From assembly GCA_963580285.1 (NCBI GenBank), contig OY757012.1:170302652-170366651 (forward strand): a stretch of 64,000 bases of DNA, given 5' to 3'. This DNA comes from Lucinisca nassula (Eukaryota; Mollusca; Bivalvia; Lucinida; Lucinidae). Position 1 is the stretch's first letter, and every line of letters starts with the position of its first letter. Shown here piece after piece: positions 1 through 11,088 of this stretch. The notes under the pieces were generated by a model. That model was not told where the DNA came from, searched no databases, and saw nothing but the letters and a program-made list of their open reading frames with translations. The position numbers and the translations under genes are program-made.

Positions 1-182
1 TAGAGCTGATCTATTTCTTAAACAATAAGAGTGTAGACCAGCCTGTGCATCAACATACAGTCAAACTGTGATAACTCAAACACTGATAACTGGTTTACTT
101 TGGCTAATTCGAACTGACTCTTGGATCCCCGGGGAGTTTTTCCAATAGCTCTGAATATCCATATACAGTAAAATTCCTATAT
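1..182. other. unannotated left edge
   Basis: No gene, tRNA or recognisable transposon end is visible in this stretch. The first bases contain a fragment of the GATCAG/CAGCCTG type that recurs in palindromic MITEs elsewhere in the window. The open frame on the minus strand here has no known motif and runs into the hairpin next door, so I treat it as chance. Confidence 0.5.
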
Positions 183-290
183 TAAGACCACCTTTGGGAC
201 TGTTCAAAAGTGGTCTTTTAGACCACTTTTGAACAGTTCCAAAGGTGATCTTTAAGACCACTTTTGAACAGTTCCAAAGGTGGTCTCTTA
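183..290. repeat. hairpin repeat with a duplicated arm
   Basis: An arm containing AGACCACCTTTGGGACTG is followed directly by its near-perfect reverse complement, giving a long stem with almost no loop (about 183-254). The second arm is then repeated once more as a direct copy to about 290. This is a fold-back or MITE-like palindrome. No target duplication was found, so the boundaries are approximate. Confidence 0.75.
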
Positions 291-469
291 TTAGGAGACA
301 TAGGTTGTAGAAAACGTAAAGAAAGAATAACTGAAACCTTCTCAATAAACTTTTAACAAGAGGGCCCAATGGCCCTATATTGCTCACCTGTGTACAAGAA
401 AATGATTAGTGTAGGAGACCACTGGACATTGCTACATACTAAATACCTAAGCTCAGGCAAAGGGGTGTC

Positions 470-575
470 CATGCTTATAAATCCTCCTGGTTTCATTGGG
501 CGACAGGGCTTGAGATGTAATTTCATATCAATGTCTGGTAAAAGTCCCACAAAATTGGAAGAGACATCTCCAAAA
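470..575. repeat. dispersed repeat segment also found in the LTR insert
   Basis: The stretch around CATTGGGCGACAGGGCTTGA, with the downstream AAAATTGGAAG, is a diverged match to 34510-34625 in the 5' LTR (and the same place in the 3' LTR), where the core reads ACTGGGCGGCAGGGCTTTGG. On the minus strand both translate with a shared KPCRPxKP motif. This shows that the insert inside the LTR contains ordinary dispersed host sequence. Its own identity is unknown. Confidence 0.6.
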
Positions 576-2083
576 CGACCTATACAGTGTTGTCGGGGAT
601 GTAAAACCTCAAATCAAACAAAATCTGTGCCTTATGGTTTTGGAGAAAAAGATTTTTTTAAGTTTTTTCCAGTATAAGTCTATAGAAGCTAATGAGCCCT
701 GGGGCTTGGCCAATTTTGCCCCAGAGGGCACCGTTGGCAGGATTTATGTTGGCGACCATTTTGCGTTGCTATATATTAAATATCTAAGGTCTGTACTTCA
801 TGGTTTCAAAGAAGATGTTTGAAGCTTTTTCCATTATAAGTTTGTTGGAGTTAAAGGGCCACAGGATTTGGACCCCAGGGGCATGATTGGCAAGATTCAT
901 GTAGGCAACCACTTGACATTGCTACATGCTAAATACCTAAGCTCTGGGACTTATGGTTTCAGAGAAGAAGATTTTTGAAGATTTTTTTTCCCCATTTTAA
1001 GTTTTTTTTGTTTTTTTTTTTTTTCATTATAAGGGCACTGTGGTTTCCGAGAAGAAGATTTTTGAAGTTTCTCCATTTGAAAGTCTATGGAAGCTAAAGA
1101 AACCTGGGGTGGGGCCAATTTTGATCCCAGGGGCATAACTGGCAGGATTTATGTAGGTGGCCACTTGACATTGCTACATACTAAAAATCTAAGCTCTGGG
1201 CCTTATGGTTTCATAGAAGAAGATTTTTTAAGTTTTTTTTTCCATTATAAGTCTATTGGAGGTGATGAGCTCGGGCGTGGCCAATTTTGACCCCAGGGGC
1301 AGGGTTAGCAGGATTTATGTAGATGGCTATTTTATGTTGCTAGATACTAAATATCTAAGTTCTGTGCTTCAAAGTTTCTGAGAAGAAGATTTTTGAAGCT
1401 TTTTTCCATTATGAGTCTATGGGAGCTAAGTGGCCCCGGGGTGTGGCCCATTTGGACACCAGGGGCATGATTAGCAGGAAATATGCAGGTGACCACTTGC
1501 CGTTGCTACATGCTAAATATCTAAGCTCTGGGAACCTGTGGTTTCAGAGAAGAAGATTTTTGAAGTTTTTTTTTCCAATATGAGTCTATGGGAGCTAAGG
1601 GGGTCCCAGGGTGTGGCCCATTTGGAACCCAGGGGCATGATTGGCAGGATTTATGTAGGTGACCACTTGTCATTGCAACATGGTAAATATCTAAGCTCTG
1701 GGCCCTGTGGTTTCAGAAAAGAAGATTTTTGAATTTTTGTTTTTTTCCATTATGAGCCTATAGGAGCTAAGGGGCTCCCGGGCGTGGCCCTTTTGGACCC
1801 CAGGGGCATGATTGGCAGGAATTATGTAGGTGACCACTTGCCATTGCTACCTGCTAAATATCTGAGCTCTGGGTGCTGTGGTTTCAGAGAAAAAGATTTT
1901 TTAAGCTTTTTTAAAATATAAGTCTATGGGAGCAAAGGGGCCCCGGCGTGTGGCCCATTTGGACCCCAGGGGCATGATTGGCAGGAATTATGTAGGTGAC
2001 CACTTGCCGTTGGTACATGTTAAATATCTAAAATCTGGGCCCTGTGGTTTCAGAGAAGAAGATTTTTGAAGCTTTTTTTTTTA

Positions 2084-3281
2084 TCCCCACGCTTTTCGAA
2101 GAAAAAGTGGGGATATTGTAATTGTCTCCGTCGTCCGTACGTCCGTCCGTCAGTCTTACCGGACAACTCCTCCCACACTTTTACAGCTAGAAACTTAAAA
2201 CTTTGGGAACTGATAGGTCTTTGGTCTGAGGAGTGCATGACACTTTCGGAATTTTGATCCTACCCCTAGGGGCCAGGCCAGGGGGTGGGGTGCCCCGGGG
2301 GTAAAAAATCAAAGTTTTCAGAACCTGGTTGTGTGACATATCAAATCGAATGGCATAATGAGTAGAATGCATAACAATCAAAATTTGACCCCTAGGGTCA
2401 GGTTTGAGGTCACCCGAGGTCAAAAACTTGGATTTTCACCCCCATAACCTCCTTTTTAACGATTACCGGATAACTCCTCCTACGCCATTTCAGATAGAAA
2501 CATGAAACTTTGGGAACTGATAGGTCTTTGGTCAGAGGAGTGCATGACACTTTCAGAATTTTGATCCTACCCCTTTGGGCCAGGCCAGGGGGTGTGGTGC
2601 CCCGGGGGTAAAAAATCAAAGTTTTCAGAACCTGGTCGTGTGACATATCAAATTGAACGACATAATGAGTAGAATAGATAACAATCAAAATTTGACCCCT
2701 AGGGTCAGGTTTAAAGTCACCAGAGGTCAAAAACTTGGATTTTCACCCCCATAACCCCCTTTTTAACGATTACCGGATAACTCCTCCTACGCCGTTTCAG
2801 ATAGAAACATGAAACTTTGGGAACTGATAGGTCTTTGGTCTGAGGAGTGCATGACACTTTCGGAATTTTGATCCTACTCCTAGGGGCCAGGCCAGGGGGT
2901 GGGGTGCCCCGGGGGTAAAAAATCAAAGTTTTCAGAACCTGGTCGTGTGATATATCAAATCGAAGGGCATAATGAGTAGAATACATTACAATCAAAATTT
3001 TACCCCTAGGGTCAGGTTTGAGGTCACCAGAGGTCAAAAACTTGGATTTTCATCCCCATAACCCCCTTTTTAACGATAACCGGATAACTCCTCCTACGCT
3101 GTTTCAGATAGAAACATGAAACTTTGGGAACTGATAGGTCTTTGGTCTGAGGAGTGCATGACACTTTCGGAATTTTGATCTTAAGATTGGGTGGGAGTTG
3201 CAATTGAGAACTTATATAGTGGCGTATCCTTAAAAAAGCGTGGGGATATGCGATGGCGTGCCATCCAATTTGCGATTCTAG
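2084..3281 (+). mobile_element. non-autonomous Helitron with three 307-bp repeats
   Basis: The element starts with TC (TCCCCACGCTTTTCG) and ends with CTAG. It lies exactly between an A (2083) and a T (3282), the canonical Helitron insertion site. About 11 bp before CTAG is a hairpin, GATGGC-GT-GCCATC, as expected at a Helitron 3' end. The interior holds tandem units whose AGGTCT boxes sit at 2215, 2522, 2829 and 3136, a spacing of 307 bp. A GCGTGGGGATA motif near the 3' end mirrors the CCCCACGC start. No Rep/helicase is present, so it would depend on an autonomous partner. It interrupts one 165-bp unit of the host array within a T-run. Confidence 0.85.
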
Positions 3282-6200
3282 TTCAATTATGAGTCTATGT
3301 GAGCTAAGGGGCCCCAGAGCATGGCCCATTTGGACCCTAGGGGCATGATTGGCAGGATTTTGGTAGGAGACCACTTACTGTTGCTACATGCCAAATACCT
3401 CAGCTCTGGGCCCTGTGGTTTCAGAGAAGAAGATTTTTGAAGCTTTTTTCCATTATGAGTCTATAGGAGCTAAAGGGCCCCGGGGGGTGGCCCGTTTGGA
3501 CCCCGGGGGCATGATTGGCAGGAATTATGTAGGTGACCACTTTCCGTTGCTACATGCTTAATTTCTAAGCTCTGGACCCTGTGGTTTCCAAGAAGAAGAT
3601 TTTTGAAGCTTTTTGCTCCATTATGAGTCTATTGGAGTGAAGGGGCCCCGGGGCGTCGCACATTTGGAACCCAGGGTCATGATTGGCTGGAATTATGTAG
3701 GTGACCACTGGCCATTGCTACATACTAAATATCTTAGCTCTGGGCCCCGTGGTTTCAGAGAAGACGATTTTTGAAGCTTTTTTTCCATTATGCGTCTTTG
3801 GGAGCTAAGGGGCCCCCGGGTTGTGGCCAATTTGGACCCATGGGGCATGATTGGCAGGAATTATGTAGGTGACCACTTGCTGTTGCTACATGCCAAATAT
3901 TTCAGCTCTGGGCCCCTTGGTTTCAGAGAAGATTTTTGAAGCTTTTTTCCATTATGAGTCTATAGGTGCTAAAGGGCCCCGGGGCGTGGCCCCTTTGGAC
4001 CCCAGGGGCATGATTGGCAGGAATTATGAAGGTGACTACTTGCCGTTGCTACATGCTAAATATCTAAGCTCTGGGCCCTGTGGTTTCTGAGAAGAAGATT
4101 TTTGAAGCTTTGTTTTTTTTCCATTATGAGTCTATGTGAGCTAAGGGGCCCCGGGGCGTGGCCTATTTGGACCCTAGGGGCATGATTGGCAGGATTTATG
4201 TAGGTGACCACTTGCTGCTGCTAAATGCCAAATACCTCAGCTCTGGGCCCTGTGGTTTCAGAGAAGAAGATTTTTGAAGCTTTTTTCCATTATGGGTCTA
4301 TAGGAGCTAAAGGGCCCCGGGGTGTGGCCCCTTTGGACCCCAGGGGCATGATTGGCAGGAATTATATAGGTGACCACATGCCGTTGCTACATGCTAAATA
4401 TCTAAGCTCTGGGCCCTGTGGTTTCCGAGAAGAAGATTTTTGAAGCTTTTTGTTTCATTATGAGTCTATGGGAGCGAAGGGGCCCCGGGGCCTCGCCCAT
4501 TTGGAACCCAGGGGCATGATTGGCAGGATTTATGTAGTTGACCACTGGCCGTTCCTACATGCTAAATATCTAAGCTCTGGGCCCTATGGTTTCAGAGGAG
4601 AAGATAATTGAAGCTTTTTTTCATTATGAGTCTTTGGGAGCTTAGGGGCCCCTGGGTGTGGCCAATTTGGACCCCAGGGGCATGATTGGCAGGAATTATG
4701 TAGGTGACAACTTTCTGTTGCTTCATGCCAAATATCTCAGCTCTGGGCCCTGTGGTTTCAGAGAAGAAGTTTTTTGAAGCTTTTTTCCATTATGGGTCTA
4801 TAGGAGCTAAAGGGCCCCGGGGTGTGGCCCGTTTGGACCCCAGGGGCATGATTGGCAGGAATTATGTAGGTGACCACTTGCCATTGCTACGTGCTAAATA
4901 TCTAAGCTCTGGGCCCTGTGGTTTCCGAGAAGAAGATTTTTTAAGCTTTTTGTTCCATTATGAGTCTATGGGAGCGAAGGGGCCCCAGTGCCTGGCCAAT
5001 TTGGACCCCAGGGGCATGAATGGCAGGAATTATGTAGGTGACCACTAGCGGTTAATACATGCTAAATATCTAAGCTCTAAGCATGGCCCATTTGGACCCC
5101 AGGGGCATGATTGGCAGGATTTATGTAGGTGACCACTTGCCTTTGCTACATGCTAAATATCTCAGCTCTCTGCTTTGTGGTTTCTGCGAAGAAGCTTTTG
5201 AAGCTTTTTTCCATTATGAGCCTATTGGAGCTAAGGGGCCCGGGGCGTGGCCCGTTTGGACCCCAGGGGCATGATTGGCAGGAATTATGTAGGTGACCAC
5301 TTGCCGTTGCTACATGCCAAATATTAAGCTCTGGGCCCTGTGGTTTCAGAGAAGAAGATTTTTGAAGCTGTTTTCCATAATGAGTCTATGGGAGCAAAGG
5401 GGCCCCGGGGCATGGCCCATTTGAAACCCAGGGGCATGATTGGCAGGAATTATGTAGGTGACCACTTGCCGTTGCTACATGCTAAATATCTAAGCTCTGG
5501 GCCCTGTGGTTTCAGAGAAGAAGATTTTTGGAACTTTTTTCCATTATGAGTCTATGGGAGCTAAGGGGCCCGGGACATGGCCCATTTGGACCCCAGGGGC
5601 ATGATTGGCAGGATTTATGTAGGTGACCACTTGCCGTTGCTACATGCTAAATATCTCAGTTCTCTGCCTTGTGGTTTCTGCGAAGAAGCTTTTGAAACTT
5701 TTTTCCATTATAAGCCTATAGGAGCTAAGGGGCCCGGGGCGTGGCCCGTTTGGACCCCAGGGGCATGATTGGCAGGAATTATGTAGGTGACCACTTGCCG
5801 TTGCTACATGCTAAATATCTAAGCTCTGGGCCCTGTGGTTTCAGAGAAGAAGATTTTTGAAGCTTTTTTCCATTATGAGTCTATGGGAGCGAAGGGGCCC
5901 CGGGGCGTTATCCATTAGGACCCCAGGGGCATGACTGGCAGGATTTATGTAGGTGACCACTTGCCTTTGCTACATGCTAAATATCTCAGCTCTCTGCCTT
6001 GTGCTTTCTGAAAAGAAGCTTTTTTCCATTATGAGCCTATAGGAGCTAAGGGGCCCTGGGGCGTGGCCCGTTTGGACCCCAGGGGCTGGTGGCAGGAATG
6101 ATGTAGGTGACCACTTGCCGTTGCTACATGCCAAATATCTAAGCTCTGGGCCCTGTGGTTTCAGAGAAGAAGATTTTTGAAGGTTTTTTTTCCATTATGA

Positions 6201-7589
6201 GTCTATGGGAGCGAAGGGGCCCCAGGGCGTCGCCCATTTGGAACCCAGGGGCATGATTGGCAGGAATTATGTAGGTGACCACTTGCCGTTGCTACATGCC
6301 AAATATCGCAGCTCTGGGCCCTGTAGTTCCAGAGAAGAAGATTTTTGAAGCTTTTTTCATTATGAGTCTATAGGAGCTAAGGGGCCCCGGGGCGTGGCCC
6401 GTTTGGAACCCAGGGGCATGATTAAGAGGAATTATGTAGGTGACCACTTGCCCTTGCTATAATCTAAATATCTAAGCTCTGGGTCCTGTGGTTTCCGAGA
6501 AGAAGATTTTTGAAGCTTTTTGTTCCATTGTGAGTCTATTGGAGCGAAGGGGCCCTGGGGCGTGGCCAATGTGGACCCCAGGGGCATGATTGGCAGGAAT
6601 TATGTAGGTGACCACTGGCAGTTGCTACATGCTAAATATCTATGCTCTGGGCCCTGTGGTTTCTGAGAAGAAGATTTTTGAAGCTTTTTGTTCCATTATG
6701 AGTCTATGGGAGCGAAGGGGCCCCAGGGCGTCGCCCATTTGGAACCAAGGGGCATGATTGGCAGGAATTATGTAGGTGGCCACTGGCCGTTGCTACATGC
6801 TAAATATCTAAGCTCTGGGCCCTGTTGTTTCAGAGAAGAAGATTTTTGAAGCTTTTTTCCATTATGAGTCTTTGGGAGCTAAGGGGCCCCGGGGTGTGGC
6901 CAATTTGGACCACAGGGGCATGATTGGCAGGAATTATTTAGGTGACCACTTGCCCTTGCTACATGCCAAATATCACAGCTCTGGGCCCTGTGGTTTCAGA
7001 GAAGAAGATTTGAAGCTTTTTCCATTATGAGTCTATAGGAGCTAAAGGGCCCCGGGGCGTGGCCCGTTTGGAACCCAGGGGCATGATTGGCAGGAATTAT
7101 GTACGTGACCACTTGCCCTTGCTGTATGCTAAATATCTAAGCTCTGGGTCCTGTGGTTTCCGAGAAGAAGATTTTTGAAGCTTTTTGTTCCATTGTGTGT
7201 CTATGTGAGCTAAGGGGCCCCGGGGCGTGGCCAATGTGGACCCCAGGGGCATGATTGGCAGGAATTATGTAGGTGACCACTGGCCGTTGCTATATGCTAA
7301 ATATCTTAGCTCTGGGCCCTGTGGTTTCAGAGAAGAAGATATTTTAATTTTTTCCCATTGTAAGTCTATGGGAGCTGTATGTAGCCATAGCAACCAGAAT
7401 TCCAATCTGATCAGCCCAAAAACCTTATGCAGCCTTTCCCCCTACCTGGTGATGCTTCTCATGAAATTTGATCAAGATTGACCGTGGGGTATTAGACATA
7501 TACTTATTTGAAATTGTTTACGGACGCACGACGGACAAAAAGTGACCACAAAAGCTCACCTTGTCACTACGTGACAGGTGAGCTAAAAA

Positions 7590-8017
7590 TGTATGTTGTG
7601 TACTCATTAGAATTGCCTCAATTAGGCCTTTGCAAAAGCTACTCACATTTTTCCTGCAAAAATATTAGTATATCTCATATATCAAATGATAATAGTTTTA
7701 ACAATATATTAACTAATGGCACTGTTAGTTTTGGAGAACTAGGCCCTAGTCTATAAAAGCTATGTCCATAACTAAAGACTCAGATCAGTGTGTGTGCATC
7801 CATGTAAAACAAAAAGTTTATGCCTGTACAGGATGCAATTAACCCATTCTAGATGGGAAACCCCGGTATGAAAAGAAAATATGTTTGAAAATTTTGCAAG
7901 AAGATTCAGCAGACGACATTAACAGAAGACATTTTCAGATGCAGTTTTTCTCGGCTGCTTAAGGATTAAACCAAGATTGATTTTAAATGGCACTTTAACC
8001 ACTCCGTGTTTGTTTGT
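7590..8017. other. unannotated spacer
   Basis: AT-rich DNA without a supported gene. The stretch 7848-7976 begins TTAACCCATTC and ends GGATTAA, which is reminiscent of the TTAA-flanked MITEs at 8370 and 11486 but too diverged to call. Confidence 0.4.
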
Positions 8018-8285
8018 TTCAGTTAAGGTTTTATATCCCCATAAACACTATTTATATCATTTTGGAAATGTTGCTTCAAATTTTGTGGGACTTTCACAAG
8101 ACATTGTGATGACAACACATCTCAAGCCCTACTAGCCCAAAGAAAATTAAGGAGTGGTCCTTCTTGCACCACTTTTCCTTGGCAGACTCAAACTTGAGTG
8201 GTTCTTGAGTACACAAGTTCATCGGAAGCACAATCCAACCCAATCTACTTCTCCAAGCCCCAAAGGGTGGGGGCACTAACCACTC
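8018..8285 (-). repeat. old, diverged SINE copy
   Basis: Read on the plus strand it runs from a GTTTGTTTGTTTCAG tail through TTGTGGGACTTTCACAAGAC to CCAAGCCCCAAAGGGTGGGG. It is the same layout as the copies at 9005-9296, 20290-20584 and 62701-63000 but heavily mutated. The A-rich tail is on the minus strand, so the element is oriented minus. No target duplication is visible. Confidence 0.6.
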
Positions 8286-8369
8286 AGTGTATCAGAATCA
8301 GAATTGTTACTGGTGACACGTCAAATGACATTCATACACCAGGATTGTTCTAAAATATGTCTCAAACTT

Positions 8370-8597
8370 TTAACCAATTTTGTAAGGGAAACCTCTAAAA
8401 CACGTCATTTGCAAACAGTGCAGGTCCACATCAGACGCCGCATTTTGTGGCGTCTGATCAGGGCCGTCACTGTTTGCAAAAATTCAGCCAATTTTCAAAT
8501 AAACGTTTAAGATTACATAACCTGATGCTCCTAAGTATTGAAATGGACTCCTGTTAAATATAAGGCAGAATTTTCCATTCAGTACAAAACAGGTTAA
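8370..8597. mobile_element. TTAA-flanked MITE (piggyBac-like)
   Basis: The element is flanked by TTAA at 8370-8373 and 8594-8597, with ends beginning TTAACC and closing GGTTAA. The centre is a palindrome, GCAAACAGTGCAGG ... ACGCCGC/GCGTCTGATCAGG ... CACTGTTTGC. A second copy at 11486-11714 has the same layout and nearly the same length. TTAA target sites are typical of piggyBac, so this is probably a non-autonomous derivative. Its right TTAA lies only about 7 bp from the splice donor of the exon that ends at 8604. Confidence 0.7.
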
Positions 8598-8603
8598 CAT
8601 TAC

Positions 8604-8940
8604 CTGCTTATCAAAGGTTTCTCCACCAGCTTTAACAAGCAGATATTTTCTGGGTTGATAAGATCTCATGTGAGCAAGAAGTTCAGCTGCTGGATCAACA
8701 GTTGTACTTGAGACTTCATCATGCTGTATCTTATACTTGTTCTTCTGTTTCTTCTTCTTTTTCTTCTTTCCTTCTTGTGAAGAAGAGGATGGTTGGGGAC
8801 TTCCTTCCTCCACTGCTGGTTCTCTGTCTGGACTTCTCTCTTTCTTGTTCTTTTTGGTTTCATCCGACTGTGATGAGATTGATGGCTGTGACCCATCTTC
8901 TGTTTCCAGATTTTTTTCTTTCTTCTTATCATTTTTAGCC
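8604..8940 (-). CDS. host gene exon, lysine-rich protein (exon 3 of those seen)
   Basis: The minus strand shows a polypyrimidine tract ending TCCTGCTCAG, then 337 bp of open coding sequence, then a donor reading GCAG|GTAATG. The peptide is hydrophilic, with lysine runs (KNDKKKEKN, GKKKKKKKQKNK), serine-rich stretches, and a more ordered end containing ELLAHMRSYQPRKYLLVKAG. The first base completes a codon begun in the exon at 10110-10162, giving Leu, and the exon ends on a codon boundary. The KR-rich composition suggests a nucleolar or nucleic-acid-associated protein, but I do not recognise the family. Plus-strand open frames over the same bases are mirror artefacts of the low-complexity sequence. 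Confidence 0.65.
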
Positions 8941-9004
8941 CTGAGCAGGAAGAAAACAGCCATCAGAAAAGATGGACAATCCCATAAACAAAATATTTTG
9001 TGTG

Positions 9005-9296
9005 TTTGAATTGAGATTTAACGTCCCCATCAACACTGTATAGGTCATTTTGGAGACGTTGCTTCCAATTTTGTGGGACTTTTACCCGACAATGAGATGA
9101 AATGACATCTCAAGCCCTGTCGCCCAATGAAACCAATAGGGTTTATAAGCATGGACGGGCCGACTCACACCGCTTTACCTGTGAAGGTTTTGATCCTCTA
9201 AGGGGTTAACCGGTACTCGTGTGTGTCGGTTTCAGCTCTGAGTGGAAGCATCATACAGCCCATCTATTTCTTCATGGCCCGATGGGCAGGAGGCCA
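9005..9296 (-). mobile_element. SINE, minus orientation
   Basis: On the plus strand it starts TTTGAATTGAGATTTAACG, continues through TTGTGGGACTTTTACCC and CAATGAAACCAATAGGG, and ends near GATGGGCAGGAGGCC. Copies at 20290-20584, 25347-25523 and 62701-63000 share the order. An imperfect 13-bp target duplication (ATAAACAAAATAT against ATAAATGAAATAT) flanks it. It sits in the intron between exons 8604-8940 and 10110-10162. Confidence 0.75.
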
Positions 9297-9360
9297 CATA
9301 AATGAAATATAGATGGATATCTGTCACAGAGATCATAGCACCAGATAAGGGGGAATAAAG

Positions 9361-9485
9361 AGGATAATTTTATTTATTATTTAGTCATAAAATGTTGTGA
9401 GTGTTTGTTAGAATCGCCTCACCGAGGCGATTCTAACAAATACTCACAACATAAGACTCTGAATATAATTAAGGAAAATTATCCC
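9361..9485. repeat. long-stem hairpin MITE
   Basis: GTTAGAATCGCCTCAC is followed at once by its complement CGAGGCGATTCTAAC. The stem extends outward through ATGTTGTGAGTG and CACTCACAACAT-like arms, and further to GGATAATTT and AAATTATCC. It belongs to the same hairpin family as 10618-10740, 28144-28408, 30478-30652, 32880-32970 and 63690-63830, all of which carry GTTAGAACCGCCTC-type loop regions. Confidence 0.75.
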
Positions 9486-10109
9486 TTAATTGTCCAAGTC
9501 CCCCCTGTTTATCTGGAGCTATAAAATGGCACTAGCTAAATAGAATAAGTCTGCAGAATTCCTAGAAATTATTGTCAAAACACCTGAAATGGCCTATACA
9601 AGATTATAAATATTTTAAAACTTTCGGAGACATCTTAAAAACCTGATGAGTCAAGAGTTGTCATTCTTCCACACAACATCTTTCTAACTTTATGAAGCCA
9701 GTCATAACAACATGTTCTATTTTCTAATGACATTGTCAGTTTTCTTTGCAAAATAAGCAACAACAAGATGTATTTGTGATACCCCAGACAGCGCATGTGA
9801 AATACTATGGCAAATGTTAAATTTTTGAAAAAGTAGGTCAAATGTCAAGGTCAAGAGATAAAAAATTATGGTACCACTGGAAAGGTCTTGTGACAAGGAA
9901 TGCACATGTGAAATATGAAAGCTCTATCACTTAACATTCAAAAGTTATGCCCAATGTTAAGGTTTTTGCGGACAGACAAACAGACGGCAGAGAAACAGAC
10001 CAAAAAATATATGCCCCCGAATCTTTTGTTTCGGGGGCATAAAAATGTCAGTTTACACAGTTTCTCAACATTTGTAAAATCAGCTCTAACAATAAGGAAA
10101 ATAACTTAC

Positions 10110-10162
10110 AGATCTTTTGGCCTGTGCTTGAAAATGTCAAGTTCTTTCAAAAACTGTTTTAT
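10110..10162 (-). CDS. host gene exon, 53 bp (exon 2 of those seen)
   Basis: The minus strand reads a pyrimidine-rich tract ending TTAATTTTCAG, then 53 bp open, then the strong donor GTAAGT. The peptide is IKQFLKELDIFKHRPKD plus two bases of the next codon. Those two bases (CT) join with the single first base (G) of the exon at 8604-8940 to make a leucine codon, so the splice phases fit. The exon also follows in phase from 12793-12891. Such a short exon is supported mainly by its two good splice sites and by phase. Confidence 0.65.
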
Positions 10163-10228
10163 CTGAAAATTAAACAAAAACTCTCATTTCAGTCTATGCA
10201 GTTTGACACGCTTCCAGCTATTCACCAT

Positions 10229-10381
10229 ATTTGCATTATTTGCTGGTTCCCAGCTTGCACATGGTCAATATTGGAAAAACAGGTAACCAGAACCCCCTGA
10301 CCTTTCAAGGTCAGGGGGGTCTGGTTACCTGTTTTTCCAACACTGATAAAATTCAGACTAGGAACCAGCAGATAATGCAAT
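10229..10381. repeat. hairpin MITE with a near-perfect inner palindrome
   Basis: TTGGAAAAACAGGTAACC followed by AGAACCCCCTGACC meets its complement GGTCAGGGGGGTCTGGTTACC. The outer arms TTGCATTATTTGCTGGTTCC and GGAACCAGCAGATAATGCAA also pair. The whole unit is a fold-back element of about 150 bp inside the intron between the exons at 10110 and 12793. Confidence 0.8.
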
Positions 10382-10544
10382 TAAGGTGAATTTCTTGACA
10401 CAACATCTGTGAGTAAATTGTACTTATTCAAATTTTAGATAAAGTATGGTAAGGAGTGGGTGTCTGAATATTTAGGATAAATATGGCACTAATCTTGATT
10501 TCTGAAATCAACTGACACTTCTCCAGACATATCTATTATAAAGC

Positions 10545-10750
10545 CCTTGTATCATGTTAACAAGTCTATTGACACTCTTACACAGAAACCCCACTTTTAA
10601 TAGGGAATTGCAGGACTTACAAGGCTTTACTTTATTTCTGCTTCAAGCAATAGATTGTGGGTACATGTTAGAACCACCTTAATGAATTAGTTCCAACGCG
10701 TATCCACAATCTATGTTGTAGAAAGCTACACATTTTTATTACAGAACACC
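10545..10750. repeat. hairpin MITE (GTTAGAACC family), diverged
   Basis: The arms TTATTTCTGCTTCAAGCAAT / AGATTGTGGGTAC and TATCCACAATCTATGTTG surround a degenerate GTTAGAACCACC loop region. The left flank ATGTTAACAAGTC also precedes the copies near 28140 and 30470. Boundaries are approximate. Confidence 0.6.
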
Positions 10751-11088
10751 GAAAAGGTATCTCACTATGCCTCCTGACAGTAACCCTCAGTTGCTCGAAC
10801 TTCCACTCTCTCGAACAGATTTTCGAGGTCCCAAAGGTGTTCGAGCCATTGAATTTAGACTGTATACAGTTTTGGGATCCATATTTAAACTGTCATTGAT
10901 ACATAAATTAAAACTGTGTTATAATGAACTGTGTTATAAAGATTCTTAAGTGTAGATTAACACTGCAAGGATATGTTATCCATATTTATCATATGACATC
11001 GCATCTGAGAGTGTAATAACGCCATGAAATATTTTCGATACTCCACTAATGGATTAAATATGCAAAATAACTAGATACGCCCCGTAAT

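Larger units (their letters stand above)
366..7370 (+). repeat. 165-bp tandem array, interrupted by a Helitron
   Basis: Roughly 35 diverged units. Each contains a CATGATTGGCAGGA box, a GTAGGTGACCACTTGCCGTT box, a TGGTTTCAGAGAAGAAGATT box and a T-run before CCATTATGAGTC. Spacing measured between GTGACCAC boxes at 5458, 5623, 5787 and 5953 is 164-166 bp. Units on the left side (600-2080) are more diverged than those at 4000-7350, the usual pattern of array expansion in the middle. Because 165 is a multiple of three, one frame stays open across up to two units and gives a repeating peptide around GMIGRNYVGDH. T-run length changes break it often, so I do not call it coding. Confidence 0.9.
356..7589 (+). 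mobile_element. composite repeat 1 (shared ends, 165-bp tandem core)
   Basis: The element begins with ACAAGAGGGCCCAATGGCCC followed by GCTCACCTG. It ends with a module holding a CCATAGCAACCAG box, a GGACGCACGACGGAC stretch and a strong hairpin, GCTCACC then TTGTCAC/GTGACA then GGTGAGC, followed by TAAAAA. Between them lies a tandem array with about 165-bp units. The same 5' and 3' modules bracket different arrays at 13139-16599 and 24717-27646, so the ends define the family rather than the core. Non-autonomous Helentron-type elements of bivalves are known to carry central tandem repeats of similar length. That assignment is inference, because no canonical end could be proven here. No transposase or helicase is encoded. 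Confidence 0.65.

Noticed and set aside
2187..3374. Series of about 106-codon minus-strand frames with near-identical peptides
   Set aside because: They are the same 307-bp repeat read three times. There is no start context, splice sites or known domain.
356..7589. CRISPR-like array
   Set aside because: Units are head-to-tail 165-bp repeats without short repeat/unique spacer alternation, in a eukaryotic context.
8702..9009. Plus-strand frames rich in Ser, Phe and Leu
   Set aside because: Mirror image of the lysine-rich exon on the minus strand.
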